From: an uncultured Bacteroidota bacterium
GTDB taxonomy: Bacteria; Bacteroidota; Bacteroidia; Flavobacteriales; Flavobacteriaceae
Reading direction: 5' to 3'
NCBI GenBank assembly: GCA_902595555.1
Contig: CACJQM010000001.1
Coordinates: forward strand, 1 to 64,000
Length of the DNA: 64,000 bases
Shown: in pieces, positions 17,670 through 25,902 of the stretch
Layout of the letters: each line of letters opens with the position of its first letter
How positions within the stretch are numbered: the stretch's first letter is position 1
Position numbers and translations under genes: made by a program
Notes under the pieces: generated by a model
Told to the model about the DNA's origin: nothing
What the model saw: the letters and a program-made list of their open reading frames with translations, nothing else
The model's database searches: none

Positions 17670-17677
17670 CAAATTTA
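17670..17677 (-). promoter_or_regulatory. Probable -7 element of the RND efflux operon
   Basis: On the minus strand this reads TAAATTTG, a full match to the Bacteroidota -7 consensus TAnnTTTG, followed by CA. It lies 16 bases upstream of the adaptor start. I see no TTG at the usual 17-23 base distance, so the -33 part is weak or absent. Confidence 0.55.
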
Positions 17678-17708
17678 ATACCAAAATGTTATAGATTACT
17701 ATTTAATT

Positions 17709-17716
17709 TATATTTG
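17709..17716 (+). promoter_or_regulatory. Probable -7 element of yjbQ with almost no leader
   Basis: TATATTTG matches TAnnTTTG exactly and ends only 6 bases before the preferred GTG start at 17723. With transcription starting a few bases after the element, the leader would be about 0-3 bases. No TTG stands at the normal -33 distance. Confidence 0.55.
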
Positions 17717-17722
17717 TGCATA

Positions 17723-18130
17723 GTGGTGTATCAAAAAGAGATAATACTTGAACCAAAAAGAAGAGGTTTTCACCTAATAACTGATGAAGTTTTAAATCAG
17801 ATACCAGCTCAATCAGGAATTGTAAATGTTTTTATTAAACACACTTCAGCCAGTCTAACTATAAATGAAAATGCTGATCCCTCAGTTCGAGTTGATTTTG
17901 AAAACCATTTTAATAAAATGGTTTCAGAGGATGAAAAATATTTTACCCATAGGATAGAAGGGCCAGATGATATGACATCACATATAAAAAGCAGTATTTT
18001 GGGTTCCTCTGTTTCTTTCCCAATCAAAAACGGTATTCCTCAATTAGGAATTTGGCAAGGAATTTACTTGTGTGAACATAGAAATCATTCCTCTGGTAGA
18101 AAAATATTTATTACCTTCATTGGTGAATAA
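17723..18130 (+). CDS. YjbQ family protein (UPF0047, secondary thiamine-phosphate synthase type)
   Basis: The 135-residue protein carries the UPF0047 pattern: GFHLITDEV near the start, FIKHTSASLTINENADPSVR around residue 45, and GIWQGIYLCEHRNH near the end with conserved His residues. E. coli YjbQ has weak thiamine-phosphate synthase activity, but the physiological role is unclear. No ATG is available: GTG at 17723 or 17726 matches the family's usual length. The TTG at 17714 lies inside the promoter element and is rejected. The divergent neighbour is the efflux adaptor; the M20 hydrolase follows after 9 bases. Confidence 0.88.
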   Translation: MVYQKEIILEPKRRGFHLITDEVLNQIPAQSGIVNVFIKHTSASLTINENADPSVRVDFENHFNKMVSEDEKYFTHRIEGPDDMTSHIKSSILGSSVSFPIKNGIPQLGIWQGIYLCEHRNHSSGRKIFITFIGE

Positions 18131-18139
18131 ATAAAATAA

Positions 18140-19432
18140 ATGAAGAAGTTATATCTCACATTTTTTCTATTAATAACTGCAATTTTTTCATTTGGACAAT
18201 CTTTTGATCAAAAAATAGAAAAATTGATTAATGATAATCTTGATAAAACAATTGAATTAAGACATTGGTTTCATCAAAATGCTGAATTAAGTAATAGGGA
18301 GTTCAAAACAGCAGCGAGAATTGCTGATGAGCTTACAAAAATTGGATATAAACCAGTAACTGGAATTGCTAAAACTGGGGTTGTTGCAATTTTAAATGAG
18401 GGAAAACCCGGACCTGTTGTAGGACTTAGGGCAGATATTGATGCTCTCCCTGTAAAAGAAAGGGCTGATATTCCTTGGGCATCGAAACAGAAGGGTGTTT
18501 ATAATGGTGAAGAAGTTCCTGTAATGCATGCTTGTGGTCATGATATGCATACAGCTATTTTATTAGCTGCAGCTAAAATTTTATATGATATTAGAGATGA
18601 AATACCTGGTCAGGTTAAATTAATTTTTCAACCAGCTGAGGAAGGCGCACCCCCTGGTGAAGAGGGTGGAGCTGAACTTATGGTTAAAGAAGGTGTTTTA
18701 AAAAATCCTGATGTTGATGCAATTTTTGGATTGCATGTCTGGTCTGGATTGTATGCAGGTCAAGTTTATTTACGTCCTGAGGGTATAATGGCAGCTGTTA
18801 ACGAATTTAGAATAGATTTGAAAGGTGTTCAAACTCATGGTTCAACACCATGGACAGGAAAGGACCCAATCGTTACTGCAGCGCAAATCGTTAATTCTTT
18901 ACAGACTATTGTTAGTAGAAGTTTACCACTCACAGAAGCAGGGGCAGTAGTTACAATAGGTAGTATTCATGGTGGTGTCAGAAGTAATATTATACCTGAA
19001 GATCTTTACATGCTTGGAACAATAAGAACATTGGATAATGGCATGAAAGCTACAGTACTGAAAAGATTGGAGGAAATTGTGTATAATGTTGCGAAATCAA
19101 ATAATATTGAAGCCAACATAACATATTTAGTTTCATATCCGATAACTTTTAATGATCCATACTTATATGAGGAAATATTACCAACTTTAGAGAGAGTTAA
19201 TGGTAAAAAAAATGTTCATTTAATGAAGGCAATAACTGGTGCTGAGGATTTTTCATATTTTCAAGAAAAAGTTCCTGGAACATATTTTTTCATAGGAGGA
19301 CAAAAGCCTGGTGTTGATTTGTCTACTGTAGCACCTCATCATACCCCAGACTTTTATGTGGACGACTCTGCAATTTCCACAGGTATTAGGTCAATGGTTG
19401 GGTTGACATTAGATTATATATTCAATAATTAA
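18140..19432 (+). CDS. M20 family amidohydrolase, secreted
   Basis: The 430-residue protein has a signal peptide (residues 1-20, ending SFGQ). The M20D metal site is visible: GLRADIDALP (Asp99/Asp101), HACGHDMH at residues 130-137, PAEEG around 178, and AEDFSYF near the C-terminus. The central dimerisation domain includes THGSTPW. Such enzymes cleave N-acyl amino acids or related amides using two metal ions. The leader indicates periplasmic location, unusual compared with cytoplasmic hippurate hydrolases but common in Bacteroidota. It probably shares a transcript with yjbQ. Confidence 0.93.
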   Translation: MKKLYLTFFLLITAIFSFGQSFDQKIEKLINDNLDKTIELRHWFHQNAELSNREFKTAARIADELTKIGYKPVTGIAKTGVVAILNEGKPGPVVGLRADIDALPVKERADIPWASKQKGVYNGEEVPVMHACGHDMHTAILLAAAKILYDIRDEIPGQVKLIFQPAEEGAPPGEEGGAELMVKEGVLKNPDVDAIFGLHVWSGLYAGQVYLRPEGIMAAVNEFRIDLKGVQTHGSTPWTGKDPIVTAAQIVNSLQTIVSRSLPLTEAGAVVTIGSIHGGVRSNIIPEDLYMLGTIRTLDNGMKATVLKRLEEIVYNVAKSNNIEANITYLVSYPITFNDPYLYEEILPTLERVNGKKNVHLMKAITGAEDFSYFQEKVPGTYFFIGGQKPGVDLSTVAPHHTPDFYVDDSAISTGIRSMVGLTLDYIFNN

Positions 19433-19461
19433 TTTGGCATAATTTTAGCTTAATTGTTTAC

Positions 19462-20019
19462 ATGAAAAATCTATTAACAATTTTAACGGTATTATTGCTG
19501 TCTCAATCATTAATGTCTCAATTGTCTCTCGATCTAGAAAAAAGTAAGATTAAGTGGACAGGAAAAAAAATAACAAATGCCTCTCACTGGGGATCGCTAA
19601 GTTTTTCAGAGGCGAATTTAGACTTTGATGGCGATGATTTAGTTGGCGGTAAGTTTATTGTAGATATGAATTCAATGTCGGTTGATGATATTCAAGGTAG
19701 AGGAAAGCAAAGACTTGAAGGTCATTTAAGAAATGAAGATTTCTTTGATGTTGAAAATCACAAGGAAGCAATACTATTGTTTAATGAAAGAGTGCCTTTA
19801 AATAATGGTGTTTATGAAGTTACAGGAACACTTACCATAAAAGGTATATCAAATCCTGTGAAATTCACTCTAATTCCAATTGGAAACAACTATTCATCGA
19901 ACTTAACTTTTGATAGAACAAAATTTGAAATTACTTATAGATCAGGAAACTTTTTTGAAAACCTTGGTGATAGGTTGATAAATGATGATGTTGAGTTAGA
20001 AGTAAATTTAGTTCAATAA
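19462..20019 (+). CDS. YceI family lipid-binding-type protein
   Basis: This 185-residue protein has a signal peptide (about residues 1-19) and the YceI lipocalin-like barrel. The opening strand holds KSIKWTGKKI-type residues (here SKIKWTGKKITNASHWGSLSF). GKFIVDMNSMSV, LEGHLRNEDFFDVENHKEA and the late VTGTLTIKGISNPVKF strand follow. The fold binds isoprenoid-like lipids in some members; the ligand here is unknown. Its stop codon abuts the stop of the convergent amidase with no bases between. Confidence 0.92.
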   Translation: MKNLLTILTVLLLSQSLMSQLSLDLEKSKIKWTGKKITNASHWGSLSFSEANLDFDGDDLVGGKFIVDMNSMSVDDIQGRGKQRLEGHLRNEDFFDVENHKEAILLFNERVPLNNGVYEVTGTLTIKGISNPVKFTLIPIGNNYSSNLTFDRTKFEITYRSGNFFENLGDRLINDDVELEVNLVQ

Positions 20020-21651
20020 TTATTTTGAATTTTCTGGAGGAACTCTTCCAGAAAAATTCAACTCAAAATAATAACCAAGTTCATACAGAATTTGCTCACT
20101 ATTGGATTTTCCGATAAAAGTAAGTCCAGCTGGTTCATTATTTTCCCTAAGTCCCATTGGAACAGTTAATGCTGGATTATGTGCAACTGCTGCATAACCT
20201 GCGTGATAGTTATTAATAGAAACCACTGCATCAAGTTTGTTTTTATCCATTGGAATATTGTAAAACTTATTTCCTTCTTCCATTAATCTAGATTTCAATT
20301 TTAAGAAATCTATTTTTGACATTGTATCTCTAATAATTTTTTTAAAAATACCTTGCCCATATGGTGATCTCTCAATTGAATCTAAATTATTATAATCAAT
20401 AATTGATTTTATATCGTTCACCTCAATATTGTCATTTCCATAGTTTAACAAGTATTTTTTAAGATCCACTCTCATATCTTCATCTAAAATTTTTACAAAT
20501 CCACTTAAATCAACTTTTGGAGCACTTATTTCTATCATTTCAATATCTTTTTCAATTAGAAAATCTATAGCATTCTTATACATTATATCATTTTCATAAA
20601 AATTTAAATAATAACCAATCTTTTGCACAGAGGGTTTAAAATTTAAGACATCATCAATCTGAATATCCAAATTTTCTTTTGAATAAGAATCATTATTGTC
20701 AAATTCATTTATTGCATTGTAGACAATCATATTGTCAATTATATTTTTTGTCATTGGACCAGCTGTATCTAGGGTTGACGATATTGGTATTATTCCTGAT
20801 CTACTTACATTACCAATTGTTGGTTTCATTCCAACTAAAGAACTAGCTGAAGAGGGTGACAAAATCGATCCAGATGTTTCAGATCCTAAAGAAACAGATG
20901 TTAAATTTGACGCTGTAGCAGCTCCACTTCCTGAACTTGATCCACCTGTATCAATTTTCTTTCTTCCATAGGGGTTTAAAGTTTGACCACCCAAAGCAGT
21001 ATATCCATTAGGACATCCAGAGCAAAAATAATTTGCCCATTCACTTAAATTTGTTTTTCCTAATATTAAAGCACCCTTTTCTTTTAACTTCTTAACTATA
21101 TATGCATCTTTTGTGTAATTATTTTGAAGACTGTGAGCTCCAGCTGTTGTTGGTAAACTTTCAAAACCTATATTATCCTTTAATAATATAGGTATTCCAA
21201 AAATGGAATAAATATCAGAATTACCTTGACTGTCTTTTGATTTTGCTTCATCTAAAACATTTTTATTAATTGATATTATGGAGTTTAGATATGTATCTTT
21301 ATTAAATTCTATTAAGTATATTCTTGAAATATAAAATAATGTAAGATCATGGTAAGAAAAGTCTTTATTAATCACACTTTGTTGAATTTCTGGAATACTT
21401 TTTTCAACTATTTTTGGTTTTAGTTTATCATATTTTGTTTTGATAAAATTTTCTATTTCATTTTCTAGACCATTAATTAATATGTTTTTATCAGTTGAGA
21501 TAGATTGAATTCTTTTATATCTAAGTTTTTGATTTTCACTAGATGAATTTTTTGAAATTTCCTCAGTTTCATCATATGATTTCCATTTTTCCAAGCTTGA
21601 ATTACAGCTAATAAATAATAGAATTAATATCAATTTTATAATTATTTTCAT
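20020..21651 (-). CDS. Amidase signature family lipoprotein
   Basis: The 543-residue protein starts with a lipoprotein leader (lipobox LFISC). After a 70-residue spacer comes the amidase signature domain. The catalytic Lys158 is in GIPILLKDNIG, the Ser/Gly-rich GGSSSGSGAA loop lies at residues 236-245, and the nucleophile Ser262 is in GSETSGSILSP. The end has the usual PALTVPMG and GLTFIG motifs. It should hydrolyse amides in the envelope; the substrate is not predictable. It overlaps the upstream murF by 4 bases, and its stop abuts the yceI stop. Confidence 0.92.
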   Translation of the reverse strand: MKIIIKLILILLFISCNSSLEKWKSYDETEEISKNSSSENQKLRYKRIQSISTDKNILINGLENEIENFIKTKYDKLKPKIVEKSIPEIQQSVINKDFSYHDLTLFYISRIYLIEFNKDTYLNSIISINKNVLDEAKSKDSQGNSDIYSIFGIPILLKDNIGFESLPTTAGAHSLQNNYTKDAYIVKKLKEKGALILGKTNLSEWANYFCSGCPNGYTALGGQTLNPYGRKKIDTGGSSSGSGAATASNLTSVSLGSETSGSILSPSSASSLVGMKPTIGNVSRSGIIPISSTLDTAGPMTKNIIDNMIVYNAINEFDNNDSYSKENLDIQIDDVLNFKPSVQKIGYYLNFYENDIMYKNAIDFLIEKDIEMIEISAPKVDLSGFVKILDEDMRVDLKKYLLNYGNDNIEVNDIKSIIDYNNLDSIERSPYGQGIFKKIIRDTMSKIDFLKLKSRLMEEGNKFYNIPMDKNKLDAVVSINNYHAGYAAVAHNPALTVPMGLRENNEPAGLTFIGKSNSEQILYELGYYFELNFSGRVPPENSK

Positions 21652-22928
21652 ATCATATTATTTTTTAAAACATCTTCCATTTGCATTCCTCTTGAACCTT
21701 TAATTAAAATATTTTCTTCTCTAATAATATCACCTAATTCATAAAAATCTTCTTTTGTCTTGAAAAAAATATTTTTAACTGAATCTTGTTTTAATTTAAA
21801 AAACTCTTCACCAATAAAAATACATCTATCAATATTGAACTCATCAGCTATATCGATTATTTTTTTGTGCTCAATTTCTGAATTTTCACCTAGCTCAAAC
21901 ATGTCACCTAAAACCAATGCCTTTGTCCCTTTATTTTTTATAAACGATTGAATTGCGAACTCAACACTAGTTGGGTTTGCATTATATGCATCTAGAATTA
22001 CATTTTTATTATTAATTTTAATTATCTCAGATCTGTTATTCTTAGAGCTGAAGTTTTTTAATTTTTTGCGAATAAGTTTTGGATCGATACCAAATTCTAA
22101 TCCAATAGCTATAGCAGAACAAACATTTGAAAAATTATAGTCTCCATAAAGATTAGATTCATAAACGATATTATTGCATTTAACTATGACGTTATCACTT
22201 TCAATAATTTCAAACATATATTTGGCTTCTAATTTTGATCCGAAAGAAAAATGATTTGAAGATTTAAACTTGATTTGTTCAGGGTCATCATAATTTATTA
22301 TCAAGATTTTGTTATTTGTTATTAACCAATTATAGAGTTCAGTTTTAGCCCTTATTACACCGCTAATATTCTTGAATCCCTCTAAATGAGCCTTACCAAA
22401 ATTTGTTATGTATCCATAATCTGGCTCAGCTATTTTAGTTAAAAAATCAATTTCACCAAAATTATTCGCACCAAGCTCAATTACAGAAAATTCAGTATCG
22501 CCTTTAATTTTTAACAAACTTAATGGGACACCAATATGATTATTAAAATTACCTTCAGTTGATGTAGTTTTGTAATTTGTGCTAAGAATAGAATGTATTA
22601 GTTCTTTTGAGGTTGTTTTGCCATTGCTTCCAGTAATTGCTAAAATTTTTGATTTTAACCTTTTTCTGTGATATAAAGCCAAATTCTGAAGTGCTTTTAG
22701 AGAGTCATCAACTTTTATAATATTTTTATTTTTATTAAAATTAATTTCATCAGAATCAATTACAGCTATTTTTGATCCTTTTTTTAGTGCCTCATCAGCA
22801 AACTTGTTGCCATCAAAATTTTCACCCTTAATAGCAAAAAAAATAGAACCCTTAGAAATTGATCTTGAATCAATATCAATTATTGAATTACAGTCTAGAA
22901 ACTTTTGATATAATTGTTTGGTGTTCAT
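21648..22928 (-). CDS. murF: UDP-N-acetylmuramoyl-tripeptide--D-alanyl-D-alanine ligase
   Basis: The 426-residue Mur ligase joins D-Ala-D-Ala to the UDP-MurNAc tripeptide with ATP, the last cytoplasmic step of the peptidoglycan precursor. An N-terminal UDP-binding domain has SRSISKGSIFFAIKGENFDG. The P-loop TGSNGKTT is at residues 99-106, the central domain holds the ELGANNFGEI motif, and the C-terminal domain has ILDAYNANPTS. It follows gldJ by 49 bases, an order also known from other Flavobacteriia, and it overlaps the amidase gene. Confidence 0.95.
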   Translation of the reverse strand: MNTKQLYQKFLDCNSIIDIDSRSISKGSIFFAIKGENFDGNKFADEALKKGSKIAVIDSDEINFNKNKNIIKVDDSLKALQNLALYHRKRLKSKILAITGSNGKTTSKELIHSILSTNYKTTSTEGNFNNHIGVPLSLLKIKGDTEFSVIELGANNFGEIDFLTKIAEPDYGYITNFGKAHLEGFKNISGVIRAKTELYNWLITNNKILIINYDDPEQIKFKSSNHFSFGSKLEAKYMFEIIESDNVIVKCNNIVYESNLYGDYNFSNVCSAIAIGLEFGIDPKLIRKKLKNFSSKNNRSEIIKINNKNVILDAYNANPTSVEFAIQSFIKNKGTKALVLGDMFELGENSEIEHKKIIDIADEFNIDRCIFIGEEFFKLKQDSVKNIFFKTKEDFYELGDIIREENILIKGSRGMQMEDVLKNNMI

Positions 22929-22977
22929 TAACTAAATAAAGATAATGAGATTAGTCTTAATAAAATGATGAAGATTT

Positions 22978-24573
22978 TTATCTTTTCTTTGGTTTGGAAA
23001 CATTCCTAGATTCACCAAGGTAGGACATGGCACATCTGAATCCAATATAATTTGTAGTCATGTACTCTGGGAAAAACCTTCTTTGTGCAGGATCTAGATA
23101 ATAAGACCTATCTAGCCAAGAACCACCTTTATACACCCTGGAATCATTACTTATTAAAGATGATCTAAAATCGCTGGGATCAGATTGATTATCAGAAGGA
23201 GCATTATACATTTGTTTGTTTTGATCTTGACCCATGTAGAAAAATCTTGATGATTCAGAGTCCCCATCCCTAAAGTCACGGTTATCAGATTTTGAGTAGT
23301 TAGTTCGAATTAAATCAATAGAGTCTAAATTCACTTCAATTAATTCACCTGGCAGGTTTTTAAAATTTATCCTACCATTAGGTAATCTCTCAAATTGGTC
23401 TGAAAGATTTTCTTTAGTCACAGTTGTAACTTTTCCAGATTCATCAATAACTGGTTTAGTATATAAGTTCCCTCTGAAATAATTAAAGTCATTTGCATCT
23501 TCATCTATTATTGGCCTATAAACATCAGCAACCCATTCAGCTACATTTCCACCCATTCCAAAAAGTCCAAAGCTGTTAGGTGGGTATGATCTAACAGAGG
23601 TCGTAATTCCAGATCCAGTTTCTGACCATCCTGCAATACCACCATAATCACCTTTTCCAAGTTTGTAATTTGCTAACTGATCACCCAGGGTTTTTTTCCT
23701 TTGGGATCTTGTATATTCACCTTCCCATGGGAATTTCTTTTTTCCTCTGTATAAATTTGCATTTCTCATTTCATCCATTCCAAGAGCTGCATATTCCCAT
23801 TCAGTTTCGGTGGGAAGTCTGTATGCAGGTAATAAAATTCCATCTTCAATACCTGCAAAATCAAAACTGTCAGCTTCAGTTTTTGCCTTATCACCGATGA
23901 GTTCTTCAATATTATCGCCTAGTGAATTTTCAGGATCTAAAAGATATCTGTTGGTATTAAAGTTTAGTTTTGAATTTGGATTTAAAACGGAATCTCTATT
24001 TAGGTAACCTTTTTCTGCTAGAATTCTCACATTTACTCTTTGAGTTCTCCATTTTGCATAATTCGTTGCTTGTTTCCAACTAACTCCAACTACAGGGTGA
24101 TTTTGAAAAGCTGGGTGCCTTAAATAATTATTGACCATATCCTCATTAAATCCAAGTGGATTTCTCCAAACTAGAGTATCGGGTAAGGCAGATTTATAAA
24201 TTTCTACAAGATCATTATCATTGCCATACATGTTTTTAAGCCAAAATAAATACTCAACATACATGGCGTTTGTAACTTCGGTTTCGTCTAAGAAAAACGA
24301 TCTGACATATTGTTGCGTAGGAGTGTTATTCCAATCATGCATAACATTGTCTTTTGTATTTCCCTTAACAAATGTACCTCCCTGAATGAATATCATCCCA
24401 GGAGCATTAATTTGACCTTTATATTTGCTGTTTAATTTAAAACCTCCATCTGATGAATTTATCTTCCAACCTGTAGCTTGAGAAATATTTTTTCCGGATT
24501 TATAACTATTCTTATTACAAGAAATAATAAAAATTAGAGAAAATATTAGAATGAACAGAGGGGTTTTTTTCAT
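22978..24573 (-). CDS. gldJ: Gliding motility lipoprotein GldJ
   Basis: The ATG at 24573 gives a 531-residue lipoprotein (lipobox FIISC); a longer frame from 24624 would place non-leader residues in front. It has the sulfatase-modifying-factor fold: PGMIFIQGGTFVKGN near residue 75, DETEVTN, PVVGVSWKQATNYAKWR, RLPTETEWEYAA, FGLFGMGGNVAEWV, and RVYKGGSWLDR with NYIGFRCAM at the end. The large inserts and length fit GldJ, which is required for gliding and T9SS stability in Flavobacterium. The paired catalytic cysteines of true formylglycine-generating enzymes are not present. murF lies downstream and porV diverges upstream. Confidence 0.92.
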   Translation of the reverse strand: MKKTPLFILIFSLIFIISCNKNSYKSGKNISQATGWKINSSDGGFKLNSKYKGQINAPGMIFIQGGTFVKGNTKDNVMHDWNNTPTQQYVRSFFLDETEVTNAMYVEYLFWLKNMYGNDNDLVEIYKSALPDTLVWRNPLGFNEDMVNNYLRHPAFQNHPVVGVSWKQATNYAKWRTQRVNVRILAEKGYLNRDSVLNPNSKLNFNTNRYLLDPENSLGDNIEELIGDKAKTEADSFDFAGIEDGILLPAYRLPTETEWEYAALGMDEMRNANLYRGKKKFPWEGEYTRSQRKKTLGDQLANYKLGKGDYGGIAGWSETGSGITTSVRSYPPNSFGLFGMGGNVAEWVADVYRPIIDEDANDFNYFRGNLYTKPVIDESGKVTTVTKENLSDQFERLPNGRINFKNLPGELIEVNLDSIDLIRTNYSKSDNRDFRDGDSESSRFFYMGQDQNKQMYNAPSDNQSDPSDFRSSLISNDSRVYKGGSWLDRSYYLDPAQRRFFPEYMTTNYIGFRCAMSYLGESRNVSKPKKR

Positions 24574-24646
24574 AATTTGATTGTAAATATATGAAGTTTC
24601 AATGTTTTTTAATAAAATTATCAATAAACATGCCTAAATAAGTTTA

Positions 24647-24676
24647 TTGTAACATTAGTTTATATATTTACATTTG
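24647..24676 (+). promoter_or_regulatory. porV promoter
   Basis: TTG at 24647-24649 is followed by a 19-base spacer and TACATTTG at 24669-24676. This is a full match to the Bacteroidota TTG-N(17-23)-TAnnTTTG promoter. The ATG of porV lies 16 bases after the -7 element, leaving a leader of about 10-13 bases. Confidence 0.78.
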
Positions 24677-24692
24677 AACTTTAAAATCTTCA

Positions 24693-25823
24693 ATGAGGTT
24701 TAAATTTTTACTTGTAACAATATTTATTTATGTATCTGGAATTTCTCAAGAACGAAGGGTAATAACAACTGCTGTCCCTTTTCTTATGATTGCCTCTGAT
24801 GCTCGTGCTGCAGGAATTGGTGAACAAGGAGTTGCTACATCAATGGATAATTTTTCGCAACATTGGAATCCATCAAAATATGTTTTTTCTGAATCAAGTT
24901 CAGGCATTGCGTTCAGTTATACACCTTATTTAAGTAAATTAGTTAATGATATTTTTCTTGCTAATATCTCATACTACAACAAGCCAAATGAAAGGTCTTC
25001 TTGGAGCGCAAGTTTAAAATATTTTAGTTTAGGTGATATTGATATTTTACAAAACCCTCTTGACATCCCAATTATTGAAAATCCAAATGAATTTACGTTA
25101 GATGCAGCATATTCTTTAAAACTTAACGAAAATTTTGCCTTAGCAGTTTCAGGACGTTTTTTACTTTCTGATGTTAAGTTACAGACTGTAGATTCTGAGA
25201 CCGAAGCTGCAAGTTCGGTTGCAGTAGATATATCTGGTTTTTACGAATCAGACTCTAGATCATATAAAAATTTTGATGGTATTTTTAGAGCTGGTTTTAA
25301 TATTTCCAACATCGGCCCTAAAATGAAATATTCTAAGTTAAATAATGGGACAGAAAGTTTTATTCCTAGTAATCTTCGATTAGGATCTGGATTTGAATTC
25401 ATATTTGATAGTAACAATAGCTTAGCAGTCACATTGGAAATTAATAAACTGTTAGTTCCATCTCCTAGTGTTGAGGTATTGAATTCGAATGGTGATATTG
25501 TGGCATACAGACAGCCAGATCTTGGATTCTTACAAGGAATTTTTAAATCATTTGGAGATGCACCAGATGGATTTGCTGAAGAATTAAAGGAACTTACCTA
25601 CAGTTTAGGATTTGAGTATTCATTTAATAAATCCTTTTTTCTGCGATCTGGCTATTTTAGTGAACACGAGTTGAAAGGTTCAAGAAAATTTATTACAATC
25701 GGAACTGGATTTAATACCTCTAGGAATTTAAATATCGACTTATCATATTTAATATCAACATCTGAGGTTATTAGTCCATTAGAAAATACTGTAAGACTTT
25801 CACTTGGTTTTAATTTTCTGTAA
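24693..25823 (+). CDS. porV: Type IX secretion outer-membrane protein PorV (LptO)
   Basis: The 376-residue protein has a signal peptide (about residues 1-18) and the PorV hallmark ITTAVPFLMIASDARAAGIG. A QHWNPSKY motif follows, then a FadL-like beta-barrel ending in an aromatic residue pattern (LSLGFNFL). PorV carries T9SS cargo from the translocon to the PorU sortase at the outer membrane. In Flavobacterium and Porphyromonas porU lies next to porV. Here the 119 bases between gldJ and porV contain no porU, and pdhA follows downstream. Confidence 0.93.
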   Translation: MRFKFLLVTIFIYVSGISQERRVITTAVPFLMIASDARAAGIGEQGVATSMDNFSQHWNPSKYVFSESSSGIAFSYTPYLSKLVNDIFLANISYYNKPNERSSWSASLKYFSLGDIDILQNPLDIPIIENPNEFTLDAAYSLKLNENFALAVSGRFLLSDVKLQTVDSETEAASSVAVDISGFYESDSRSYKNFDGIFRAGFNISNIGPKMKYSKLNNGTESFIPSNLRLGSGFEFIFDSNNSLAVTLEINKLLVPSPSVEVLNSNGDIVAYRQPDLGFLQGIFKSFGDAPDGFAEELKELTYSLGFEYSFNKSFFLRSGYFSEHELKGSRKFITIGTGFNTSRNLNIDLSYLISTSEVISPLENTVRLSLGFNFL

Positions 25824-25885
25824 ATAAGTTAAAATCACTCATATTCTTCTTGATTTCTTATACCATTCGTATGGAAAATTTCAAT

Positions 25886-25893
25886 TATCTTTG
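25886..25893 (+). promoter_or_regulatory. Probable -7 element of pdhA with ultrashort leader
   Basis: TATCTTTG matches TAnnTTTG and is followed by CAC, as in other promoters of this window. The pdhA ATG begins 9 bases after it, so the mRNA leader would be only about 3-6 bases. No TTG is seen at the normal -33 distance. Confidence 0.6.
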
Positions 25894-25902
25894 CACTGGA
25901 TT

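Noticed and set aside
22978-24573. GldJ considered as the formylglycine-generating enzyme for the sulfatase at 6592
   Set aside because: It shares the fold, but the paired catalytic cysteines near the C-terminus are missing, and length, lipobox and neighbourhood fit GldJ.
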